Below, piece after piece: positions 1 to 8,000 of a DNA stretch of 47,925 bases. The position numbers were made by a program, and so were the translations under genes. The notes beneath the pieces are model-generated. The model had not been told where the DNA came from. It saw only the letters and a program-made list of their open reading frames with translations, and did not search any database. Numbering within the stretch: the first letter of the stretch is position 1; the number at the start of each line of letters is the position of its first letter. Location of the stretch: positions 1 through 47,925 of IMG/VR virus record IMGVR_UViG_3300024255_000045; one strand, given 5' to 3'. The DNA comes from a virus.

Positions 1-152
1 GAACTGTGAGGGTAGCACCCCTCACGGGGGACAGGGCACAGGGGTGGACAGTCTACGGACTGTATATTGCCCCCCCTAGCGCCCTTAGCGATGCGCCAAG
101 CGAAAATCCATGGGTCCCTCCTAACCTACAAAAGTATCCAGACGACCGCTAA
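1..152 (+). CDS. 3' end of a truncated upstream gene, product unidentified
   Basis: An open frame (codons starting at base 3) enters from the left edge and stops at TAA 150-152. The 49 visible residues end in ENPWVPPNLQKYPDDR and are rich in Pro and Gly. I do not recognise the family. Its position just upstream of PAAR, gp25 and gp6 suggests a baseplate hub, wedge or tail-tube-cap protein, but that is inference from T4-like gene order only. The start and most of the protein lie outside the window. About 60 AT-rich bases without a gene follow. Confidence 0.6.
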   Translation, partial: TVRVAPLTGDRAQGWTVYGLYIAPPSALSDAPSENPWVPPNLQKYPDDR

Positions 153-212
153 ATATTTTTGAAAATGGTTTTTTAGAAACCTTAAAACCCAAAAAATTTT
201 CCCAGCAAAAAA

Positions 213-464
213 ATGCCCAAAAAAGTTGACTTCAAAGATTACGATAGTATATTAAATAACTTTGATGAATTCTGCGACCAATTTGAGTCAAGAGCATCAG
301 ACGCCTATATGAGAGGAGATCAAAATGATGGAAGAGTTACAACAGCAGCAGCAGAAGTTGGAGAGCGCACTCCAGAAGCTGTCCGAGAGGTTGACGAGCC
401 TGGACCAACGGATATCGCAGCTGGAGCGACCACAATTGATGTATCGTCGTCCTACGGATTCTAA
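213..464 (+). CDS. hypothetical 83-aa acidic protein, overlapping the next ORF
   Basis: The frame opens at ATG 213 with MPKKVDFKDYDSILNNFDEF, continues through an acidic, helix-compatible stretch, and becomes low-complexity Ala/Glu/Pro/Thr-rich in its second half. No Shine-Dalgarno sequence is evident (the upstream bases are an A-run). Only codons 1-37 are free of another gene; bases 325-464 are also read in a second frame by a better-supported coiled-coil ORF. The non-overlapping half looks like real protein and the overlapped half less so. It could be a genuine overlapping gene, a gene whose true end is altered by a frameshift, or spurious. No family is recognised. Confidence 0.4.
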   Translation: MPKKVDFKDYDSILNNFDEFCDQFESRASDAYMRGDQNDGRVTTAAAEVGERTPEAVREVDEPGPTDIAAGATTIDVSSSYGF

Positions 465-555
465 CTACGAGAGTCTCTCAGAGACATTAGATTATCTGCA
501 TAATAATGTAGAGGGAATCAAGAAAGATCTTTTACAGGTTGCGAAGACAGTATAA
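325..555 (+). CDS. small coiled-coil protein (76 aa)
   Basis: Starts at ATG 325, or at ATG 328 immediately after, with a clear AGGAG at 314-318, 6-9 bases upstream. Residues about 1-40 are a Gln/Leu/Glu heptad-like coiled coil (MEELQQQQQKLESALQKLSE, then TSLDQRISQLE). A second predicted helix (ESLSETLDYLHNNVEGIKKDL) closes the protein. Its TAA shares a base with the next gene's ATG (TAATG), a coupled arrangement that favours this frame over the overlapping 83-aa ORF. The family is not recognised. Small coiled-coil proteins in tail clusters can be chaperones or oligomerisation pieces, but nothing here proves that role. Confidence 0.7.
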   Translation: MMEELQQQQQKLESALQKLSERLTSLDQRISQLERPQLMYRRPTDSNYESLSETLDYLHNNVEGIKKDLLQVAKTV

Positions 556-1493
556 TGCCTGTAGTAATTGTACCAAACAATGAAGTTATCGGAACGGGAC
601 CGTTTGTATTGAATCCAAATCCCACGGTGCCATTGTATCAGGACATGGCAAGGATTGCACCGAATCCGATATTATATGAGACAATCAACCCAGCACTTAC
701 GATAACTGTGCAAGCGACGGGAGGGTGTCCGCTACCGGCATTACCGGAGTTAATCACAAGTATCACGTTAGTACCTGGGATGGGGGTGTCAGGTGGAACA
801 GGATCAGGGTGTAATATTATCAAGTTATCCGAGATTGCCGACAGACCAGTAACAGACATCCCAGATTTTCTAATGCAGAGGGGGTTTCTAGAACCCTCTA
901 TGGCGTATGGAACGATTGCAGGACCACCTAGTCCTACGATGGCATTAGTGGCACCTCTGAAGGGATTCTATGGGGAGAAATATTTTTATGACGCCGAGTA
1001 CATCTATGCGTCTTATTATAGGAATTCACCGACGTTAGATCCTATTGATGGAACCATAACACCGAACGCGCCGATAACAGATCAGAATCGTTTAACATCT
1101 GTAAGTTTATTAGAAGGTAGAAAGATCTTACCATTTTCTGATGTACCGGAAGGTATTGAGAAAATTACGAGTGATCTTTTTCCTGGACCTGGATTTAGTT
1201 TACAACTTGATCAACTAGCACCATTTGATCCGGCGAGTGTATTAACGTATGGTAATGATTATTTGCAAGCATTAGTACCAGAGATTAGTAGTTGGACTAA
1301 ATGGAAACCAAGTTTCATTGAAATCATGAAATATAACTACACATTAATTGTAACACATACCTGTCCACCATTTGTTACTAGTTTCCAAGGTAGTATGTTG
1401 GTACAGAATAATTGGACACCTGCAGCGAATCGATTATCATACTACATAGGATTACAGAACGGATTCTTGGATGTAGACAATGAAAACCCTTAG
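555..1493 (+). CDS. putative virion/baseplate protein, 312 aa
   Basis: Begins MPVVIVPNNEVIGTGPFVLN at an ATG overlapping the previous stop (TAATG). The protein is rich in Pro, Gly, Thr and aromatic residues, has no predicted membrane segment or signal peptide, and looks like a soluble mostly-beta structural protein. I see no lysozyme, LysM or peptidase motif. It sits directly before the PAAR tip gene and overlaps that gene's first ATG, so a role in the central hub or spike is plausible by context. In T4 the PAAR-like gp5.4 caps the gp5 spike; this protein lacks recognisable gp5 features, so equivalence is not claimed. Confidence 0.75.
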   Translation: MPVVIVPNNEVIGTGPFVLNPNPTVPLYQDMARIAPNPILYETINPALTITVQATGGCPLPALPELITSITLVPGMGVSGGTGSGCNIIKLSEIADRPVTDIPDFLMQRGFLEPSMAYGTIAGPPSPTMALVAPLKGFYGEKYFYDAEYIYASYYRNSPTLDPIDGTITPNAPITDQNRLTSVSLLEGRKILPFSDVPEGIEKITSDLFPGPGFSLQLDQLAPFDPASVLTYGNDYLQALVPEISSWTKWKPSFIEIMKYNYTLIVTHTCPPFVTSFQGSMLVQNNWTPAANRLSYYIGLQNGFLDVDNENP

Positions 1494-1776
1494 ACCAATG
1501 TCTAGACTGGCTGATATCACGACAGGACATGGATGCTATGCACCTTCTGTAGGCGTTACAGCATCTGCTAATGTCATGATCAACGGATTGCCTGCTCATA
1601 AGGTTGGAGACTCCTTCACACCTCATACATGTGGTTCTGATGTACATGGTGATGTAGCAGCGGTAGGTTCAACGAAAGTAATCATCAATGGAACTGGTGC
1701 GATGAGACTTGGTGATACCCTAGCACCTGGTGGAGCATTAATGGCAGAAGCATCATGGACAGTATTTGCAGCATAG
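1480..1776 (+). CDS. PAAR-domain tail spike tip protein
   Basis: A 98-residue PAAR protein, the usual length for stand-alone PAAR proteins (T4 gp5.4 is similar). It has the family pattern: LADITTGHGC near the N terminus, a first NVMINGLPAHKVGDSF repeat, a His/Cys-rich turn (PHTCGSDVHG), then a second VIINGTGAMRLGDTL repeat. PAAR proteins fold into a small cone that binds a metal through His/Cys and sharpens the membrane-piercing spike. Two starts are possible: ATG 1480, overlapping the preceding gene by 14 bases, and ATG 1498 (MSRLADIT), just after it; neither has a good ribosome site. The metal-ligand assignment is inferred. Confidence 0.9.
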   Translation: MKTLRPMSRLADITTGHGCYAPSVGVTASANVMINGLPAHKVGDSFTPHTCGSDVHGDVAAVGSTKVIINGTGAMRLGDTLAPGGALMAEASWTVFAA

Positions 1777-1793
1777 CAGTTATGTGCTATAAT
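1765..1793 (+). promoter_or_regulatory. candidate sigma-70-like promoter
   Basis: TATAAT at 1788-1793 is a perfect -10 element. TTTGCA at 1765-1770 is a 4/6 match to the -35 consensus, with a 17-base spacer. It lies at and just after the PAAR stop and about 25 bases before the small basic gene. The late promoters elsewhere in this window use ATAAATA instead. In AT-rich DNA such a match can arise by chance. Confidence 0.35.
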
Positions 1794-1817
1794 ATGGGAG
1801 TCAAACGATAAAAGGCA

Positions 1818-1967
1818 ATGGCAAAGAGCAGAATTGGATTATCAGGTGGAGACACAATTGAGTCTAAACCAAAGCGTACTCGTCAAGGACGTGGTAAGCA
1901 TACCAAGTATACTCCTACATCACGTAACAGTGCAAAGAAGCGTTATCGTGGTCAGGGTAGAGGATGA
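1818..1967 (+). CDS. 49-aa basic protein, conserved in marine T4-like phages
   Basis: ATG 1818 opens a 49-residue ORF, MAKSRIGLSGGDTIESKPKR, followed by a very basic Arg/Lys/Gly tail ending KKRYRGQGRG. Its TGA overlaps the next ATG (ATGA at 1964-1967), so the two genes are probably translationally coupled. The opening matches, from memory, a short protein seen next to tail genes in many cyanomyoviruses; its function is unknown. The charge suggests nucleic-acid or acidic-surface binding, but that is inference. It fills what would otherwise be a 187-base gap after PAAR. Confidence 0.75.
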   Translation: MAKSRIGLSGGDTIESKPKRTRQGRGKHTKYTPTSRNSAKKRYRGQGRG

Positions 1968-2623
1968 ATTTAATTTGCAATCTTCCTGCAGAAAAAGTTT
2001 GGGTTCGTAGGGAATACTTACGAGATCATCAAGATGGACATGGGGAGTTTGTAGAGGGCGTCTGGGTTGCTGCTAAAAGCATACCTGGGCGTGCTTTTTA
2101 CTTTGAGACATACTTACCAGAATATGGTGCAATGTATGACAAACTACCCATCAGTGCATTTGTTCGCTCCGCTGAAACCCCAGTCATAGACATGAGTTTG
2201 GAGAATCTACAATTCTGGAATTGTATGGATTATGGTGTTGCATGTATGAACAAAGGATTTGTCTCATCAATGGACTGCGAGGTCTTTACTAGAGATCATG
2301 ATCTTATGAGAGGACAATACTTGTTTACACTTGATAACTACCATGCAAACCCGGATGTAATAGATAATAATGTAAGTGAGGTGCCACAAGAGCACAAATC
2401 ACATAATTGCATCGCATTGAACAATGGTCAGTATGCATTGTATCCTAATAACAGGATGCGTCTGTATGACCTCTCTATCACCCCCGAGGAACCCAAGTTC
2501 CCTGACTTTAAAGTATCTACCATAGAATACCAAGTAGAGGCAGGAATCGACTGGGGACGCCTAGGAGACACCGATGATTATTTTTGGCAAACACAACAGG
2601 AGAAACAAAATGGGACACCCTAA
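1964..2623 (+). CDS. hypothetical protein, 219 aa
   Basis: Starts at ATG 1964, overlapping the TGA of the 49-aa gene; an AGGG lies about 7 bases upstream. The protein is rich in Tyr, Trp, Asp and Asn, contains several Cys (NLICNLP, NCMDYGVACMNKG, MDCEVF, HNCIALNN), and has no membrane segment. No catalytic motif or known fold is recognised. The C terminus overlaps the following gene by 14 bases. Its place between PAAR and gp25 in an all-late cluster suggests a virion or assembly protein, but the sequence alone does not show which. Confidence 0.75.
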   Translation: MNLICNLPAEKVWVRREYLRDHQDGHGEFVEGVWVAAKSIPGRAFYFETYLPEYGAMYDKLPISAFVRSAETPVIDMSLENLQFWNCMDYGVACMNKGFVSSMDCEVFTRDHDLMRGQYLFTLDNYHANPDVIDNNVSEVPQEHKSHNCIALNNGQYALYPNNRMRLYDLSITPEEPKFPDFKVSTIEYQVEAGIDWGRLGDTDDYFWQTQQEKQNGTP

Positions 2624-2801
2624 CCACTTAGACGGATCAGTTGACAAAGGCGAAGACTTTGTTAGTGAAGGTATGACACTCATCACCGAGACTGATAGTG
2701 ATAAGTATCTAAACATGTCAGCGAAACGTAATCGCAACAAAGCAAAGAACCAAGAGGTTTTTGATTCTCAAGAATGGGCAGATGGATTCGTTGGTAAGTG
2801 A
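2610..2801 (+). CDS. hypothetical hydrophilic protein, 63 aa
   Basis: I chose ATG 2610 (MGHPNHLDGSVDKGEDFVSE) rather than an in-frame ATG at 2574 because AGGAG at 2598-2602 gives a correct 7-base spacing and the longer form would begin inside the previous gene. The protein is charged and hydrophilic, with no membrane segment. The middle (MSAKRNRNKAKNQEVFDSQE) is basic and the end acidic. Its TGA stop is the first part of the late-promoter sequence TGATAAATA that serves gp25. No family is recognised. Confidence 0.65.
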   Translation: MGHPNHLDGSVDKGEDFVSEGMTLITETDSDKYLNMSAKRNRNKAKNQEVFDSQEWADGFVGK

Positions 2802-2807
2802 TAAATA
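2799..2807 (+). promoter_or_regulatory. T4-type late promoter for gp25
   Basis: TGATAAATA ends 24 bases before the gp25 ATG and matches the T4-like late element (TATAAATA, with ATAAATA as the cyanophage core). The first three bases are the stop codon of the previous gene. It probably drives the gp25-gp6-gp7-like wedge unit. Confidence 0.65.
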
Positions 2808-2831
2808 GTAACAGCCTATTACTGTGTCTAA

Positions 2832-3224
2832 ATGCCAACCTTTGAGACATTCAAAGATTTGAGTATTACCTTTAAAAAACATCCGGTAAGTGATGATTTA
2901 GTGGTAGTAAAAGATAAAGCAGCTATTGTTCAGGCAATAACTGCTTTACTTCTTACAAATAAAGGAGAACGACCATTTCAACCCGATTTAGGTTGTGATA
3001 TTCGTAAATCTTTATTTGAACCTTTAGATTACGCAACTAGTGGTCTTATTCGTTCGCAGGTTCTAGATGTTCTTGGTAAATACGAACCAAGAATTGAAGT
3101 TGATGACATTATAGTATCTCCCGATGAACAAAATAATGGTTATGATGTTGAATTGTATTTTACCATTGTGGGTAGAAACGATGAAGTAATAGCAACAGAA
3201 TTCTTCTTAGAGCGTACTCGATAA
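2832..3224 (+). CDS. gp25: baseplate wedge protein gp25
   Basis: 130 residues, essentially the length of T4 gp25 (132 aa). It shows the gp25/GPW features: a conserved core with NKGERPFQPDLGCDI around residues 45-60, an SLFEPLD turn, and the EPRIEV motif at about residues 85-90 (the EPR core typical of this family), followed by an amphipathic beta C terminus. In contractile tails gp25 forms part of the wedge core and provides the sheath-like handshake that starts sheath polymerisation. It lies just downstream of a late promoter and its TAA overlaps the gp6 ATG (TAATG), so it is coupled to gp6. The assignment is secure by motif and order. Confidence 0.96.
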   Translation: MPTFETFKDLSITFKKHPVSDDLVVVKDKAAIVQAITALLLTNKGERPFQPDLGCDIRKSLFEPLDYATSGLIRSQVLDVLGKYEPRIEVDDIIVSPDEQNNGYDVELYFTIVGRNDEVIATEFFLERTR

Positions 3225-5020
3225 TGCCTTATACTCAGGTTGCTAATCTAGATTTTGAAGATATCAAATCTGCTCTAAAAGATTATCTTAGAGCGACATC
3301 AGATTTTACTGATTATGATTTTGAGGGATCTGCACTGTCAGCTCTCTTAGACACACTTGCCTATAATACGTATTATACGGCGTTTAATACCAACATGGTA
3401 GTCAATGAACTATTCATTGATTCAGCGACGTTGAGGGACAACGTAGTATCTCTAGCGAAGCAGTTAGGATACACACCGAAGAGTGCTACTGCCCCAGTCG
3501 CTTATATTTCTTTTACTGCATCATATTCAAATTCCACGAGCGATACAGAACTCATATTAAAGAAGGGAACTGGATTTGTTGCAAATTACGACAACACATT
3601 ATATCAGTATGTTGTACTGAACGATGCAAAAGCACAAGTATCAAATGATGTCGCGACATTCACTAATGTTCCTGTTTATGAAGGAACACAAGTCGTTAAT
3701 ACATTTACAATTAACACATCATTAAAAAATCAAAAATTCATTCTTGATAACGACAAGATAGATACAAACACTATTGAAGTTAAGGTATTTCCAACCGGCA
3801 GTGGTTTAAATGAGTTATATCAAATTACAAATAATATCCTAGATGTTGATGGTAACTCTAAGGTTGTCTTTCTAGACGAAGTTGAAGACGAGAGATATCA
3901 ACTTGTTTTGGGTGATGGCGTCTTAGGTAAGAAACTAGAAAACGGTGCTAGGGTTGAAGTTTCTTATATCAAAACAAATGGTTCAGAATCCAATGGAGTT
4001 AGAACGTTTATCTTTTCTGGTGTATTAGAAAATGTAAACGGAGCATCGCCACAAAGTATCTCAACATCTATCACAAATGTAGTTCCTTCTAGTGGTGGTG
4101 AAGAGATTGAGACAACTGCAAAGATTAAATTCAATGCACCAAAATCTTATGGAGCACAAGATCGTGCAGTAACAGCACAAGATTATGGTGCTATTGTTCG
4201 CAACATTTATCCATCAACTAGCGATATCATTATTTTTGGTGGAGAAGATCAGGTTCCCCCAGAATATGGAAAGGTATTCATTGTATTGAAACCCAATGAT
4301 GCTGCGTTCTTAACTTCACTAACAAAAAAAGATATTACAGATAAGTTAAAGAAATATATGGTTGCTTCTGTGCAACCAGTTATTGTAGATCCATCAGTTC
4401 TTTATATTGAATTAACAAGTAAGATTTTCTATAACAGTTTAATTACAGACGAAACACCTGCACAGGTTAGAGATAAAGTAATTGGTTCTGTTCAGTCTTA
4501 TCTTGATACATCTGATACAGAAAAATTTAATGGTAAGTTTAGATATAGTAAAATTGTTGGTGTAATTGATGATACAGAACGTTCGATCAATTCCAATTTG
4601 ACATCTGTCATGATGAGAAAAGATTTTTATCCTACTCTAAATTCTACCTTTTATTATGAGGTGTGTTTCCAAAATGAGTTTGATACAGATTGTGATGATC
4701 CTGTTCTGTCATCCACTGGTTTTAGGGTGACTGAATACCCTAATTTTGATGTCTATGTTGAAGATAGGTCTGGTAAAATTGTCCTATATAGACTAGATAC
4801 TGTAACTGGTGAGAAAGTTGTTCTAGACAGTGATATTGGCGATATTGATTATGTAAACGGTGAACTTAAAATGTATGCTCTAACTATCATCAAGGGCACT
4901 TATTTTGATAATCGCATTTCATTAAGAGTAAAACCACTTTCTAATGATGTCAAGGCACTCCGTGAGGTCTATCTTGACGTTGACGTTGCTAATTCCTCGT
5001 TCACTGCATACAAAGAGTAA
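3224..5020 (+). CDS. gp6: baseplate wedge protein gp6 (baseplate J-like)
   Basis: 598 residues, against 660 in T4 gp6. The N-terminal half has the baseplate-J pattern: LDFEDIKSALKDYLRA, then SALSALLDTLAYNTYYTAFN and FIDSATLRDNVVSLAKQLGY. The centre (about residues 300-355) carries the core segment KSYGAQDRAVTAQDYGAIVR with IFGGEDQVPPEYGKVFI. Two gp6 copies per wedge form the dimer ring around the hub, clamping gp7 and gp25. It starts by TAATG overlap with gp25 and ends 5 bases before the giant gp7-position gene. Family and order agree; there is no sign of truncation. Confidence 0.95.
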   Translation: MPYTQVANLDFEDIKSALKDYLRATSDFTDYDFEGSALSALLDTLAYNTYYTAFNTNMVVNELFIDSATLRDNVVSLAKQLGYTPKSATAPVAYISFTASYSNSTSDTELILKKGTGFVANYDNTLYQYVVLNDAKAQVSNDVATFTNVPVYEGTQVVNTFTINTSLKNQKFILDNDKIDTNTIEVKVFPTGSGLNELYQITNNILDVDGNSKVVFLDEVEDERYQLVLGDGVLGKKLENGARVEVSYIKTNGSESNGVRTFIFSGVLENVNGASPQSISTSITNVVPSSGGEEIETTAKIKFNAPKSYGAQDRAVTAQDYGAIVRNIYPSTSDIIIFGGEDQVPPEYGKVFIVLKPNDAAFLTSLTKKDITDKLKKYMVASVQPVIVDPSVLYIELTSKIFYNSLITDETPAQVRDKVIGSVQSYLDTSDTEKFNGKFRYSKIVGVIDDTERSINSNLTSVMMRKDFYPTLNSTFYYEVCFQNEFDTDCDDPVLSSTGFRVTEYPNFDVYVEDRSGKIVLYRLDTVTGEKVVLDSDIGDIDYVNGELKMYALTIIKGTYFDNRISLRVKPLSNDVKALREVYLDVDVANSSFTAYKE

Positions 5021-5025
5021 AGTAA

Positions 5026-8000
5026 ATGGCTGCTGTTAAGACCAAAAGAATTTCTACTCTGATTGAGTCCCAGCTTCCTGAGTTTATTACTACTGAATAT
5101 GAACTTTTTAGTAAGTTCGTTCGGAAGTATTATGAACAGCAGGAAGTGCAAGGTGGCACTTTGGATATTATCAACAATATCCAAAAATATGCAGATATTG
5201 ATTATTACGAAAAAAATCTTTTAACGCAAAATAATACTCTTGCTAGTTCTATTTCTAGCACAGATAATACTATCACTCTCAGTGATGCCCAATCATTCCC
5301 AGCAAAGAACGGGTATGTAAGGATAAACGATGAGATTATTTTTTATGAGACTCGCACAGATACACAACTACAGAATTGTTCTAGAGGTGTAAGTGGCAAT
5401 ACCACTTTAGGTGATCTATATGATTCCTCTGATTTTGTCAGTACTGATGCATCTGCACACCAATCTGGTACAACTGTTTATAATGTCAGTAATTTATTCT
5501 TATATGCATTAGTTAAGAACTTTGAGAGTCAGTACCTAGGTTCTTTCCCAGAAAAATATCTGAAAGGTGATATTGATAAGAGAACTCTTATCAAAAATAT
5601 TAAAAAGTTTTACAAATCAAAAGGAACTACTAGTTCCATTAAGTTTGTTTTCAACACCATTATTGCAAAAGAGGTTGAGAACAAACCAGAAGTATATAAC
5701 CCAAAAGATTTTACGTATAAATCTTCTGAGTCTGATTGGATTAGTGTATATGCTCTAAAAGTTAAAGTTGTATCAGGCAACCCAAAAGATTTAATTGGCA
5801 AGAAGATTACTCAAGCACTAACAAATGAGTATCCTTATGCTGATGCCACTGTAGATAACGTATATCCAGATGGAACGAAAGATAACGAAGTTATTTGGAA
5901 TATTGTATTAGCACCAGAGACTGTAAATGGAACTTTTAATGTATCAACAAAAACTAGACTAGAGAAAACATTTCTAGATTCTATTGGTGTTGGTGAAAGA
6001 ATCGACGTATTCTCCACTCTTGGATGGGAATCTACTGGTAGTATTTTAATAGATCAAGAAGTAATTGAGTTTGATGATAAGAATGTCACTCAATTTATTA
6101 TCAAGAAAAGAGGGGACACCCCAGTAAATCATACACAAGGAACTCCGGTATACAGACCAGTTACTATCGAAGGGTCTAATGTAAAATTGTTGACACTTGG
6201 TGTTGTTTATAATGCAATACCATCAGATAAACAACCATACTCATTTACTGGAGACAAATTACAGATTTCAAATCCTGGATTTGAAACATCTGATCCCAGA
6301 ATAGTACAAACTGGAACTAATCAACCAAGATGGATTCTTGGAACTGGTGCATCTGTTAGTGCATCGACTAACACACCCACACAAAATGCATTAGAGGGTG
6401 TGTCTACAGATGTCTCTGCCATTTTTGCAGACGATCAATATTATTATATTACAAGTTCTAGTTATCCATCATATAATATTTTTGATGGTAGCACAGTTTC
6501 TGAAACTATGTTAGATCAGAAACTTCTTAGAATTATAAGAAAAGTTCCAACAACATCAACCGAAATCTACAAAACTCCAAGAAGAGATGTTGGTATTCTC
6601 CTCAATGGTGTTCCTGTCTATGGTTATAAAGATGACGAGAGTGTTCGTTTTGGTAAATTAGAGCAAATTCGTATTAACACAAGAGGGCGCAATTACATCA
6701 ATCCACCTTTTGTGTTGGTTGATGGTCTTCCAAATAAGGCGAGAGCATTTTTAACTGGCAATGTTGTTGATAGTATTGTAGTTGATACTACAGACACTTT
6801 TCTAAACACACCAACTATTGAAATTACTTCAGGTAGAGATGCTAAAGCAACTGCAGTTGTAACAGGAGGCGAAGTAACCAGCATTGTAATTGATAATCCT
6901 GGGAAATACTATTCTTCTCCCCCAAACATAGTGATAAGAGATAAAGTTGGTAGAGGTAGATTTGCTGAGTACACTTCTATTGTTGATACAGATGGAAAAA
7001 TTACCGAATTAAATAAAATTTTTGGTGGAACTCTCTACACACAAGAAAATATTGAAGTTGAAATTGTTGCAGTTGGTGAAGACGCAACTGCAACACCATT
7101 ATTGAGAGAATGGATCAAGAATAGATTTGAGAAGATAAAAAATGAACTGGATACACAATTTGGATATTCTTTTGCAAACTACAATAATGTTTTAGAATAT
7201 GGGTATGGTCAGATTGCAAATCCCAAATCATTAAGAATTGCACTTAGCGACAACTTAAACAATGCAGATACAGAACCTGCAACCAAGACCCATTCTCCTA
7301 TCATAGGTTTTGCTTATGATGGCAATCCAATTTATGGACCATTTGGACACTCGGATCCTTTAGATTCACAATCATCTATTGCCAGAATGACTTCTAGTTA
7401 TTCTATCAGATTAGATCGTCAAAATGGACCTGCTTTAAGAGATTATGCATTAGGATCTTTTGTTGATGACTACAAATATAATCATAAGAGCGGTTCTTTA
7501 GATGAAAATAACGGACGATTCTGTATTACTCCAGATTTTCCAGAAGGAACTTATGCTTACTTTTTGACTATCGATACTAATCAAGTACCACAATTTCCAT
7601 ATGTTTTAGGAGACAAATATTATTCACTGCCAGTGAGTAGTAATTATAATTCAAATATCAATCAAAATGATGTCCCCAAGAATTCTAAAAGATTTTATCG
7701 TCCTGGTATGCAGGGTAATGGAGAAGGTTTAATCGCACAGATTGATGCAATTACTTCAGGCACCGTTGATAAAATTGCAATTGATAGATCATCTAGTAAT
7801 TTTTCAATAAACTCAAAATTATTCTTTAACAATTTTGGTACTGAAGGGAAAGATATCGAGGCATTAGTTTCTTCTGTAAAAGGAGAAAATGTAAGTTATT
7901 TACAATCCAAAGAAGATAAGGTAGTAAAATTAACTACTATTCAAAATGCATATTTGTTTGTTGATGATGTATTAAGACAACCAGCAAGTGGAGCGTCTGG

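Noticed and set aside
555-1493. Assignment of the 312-aa protein as T4 gp5 lysozyme or gp53
   Set aside because: There is no lysozyme catalytic motif, OB-fold signature or gp53-like sequence. Position alone is not enough to name it.
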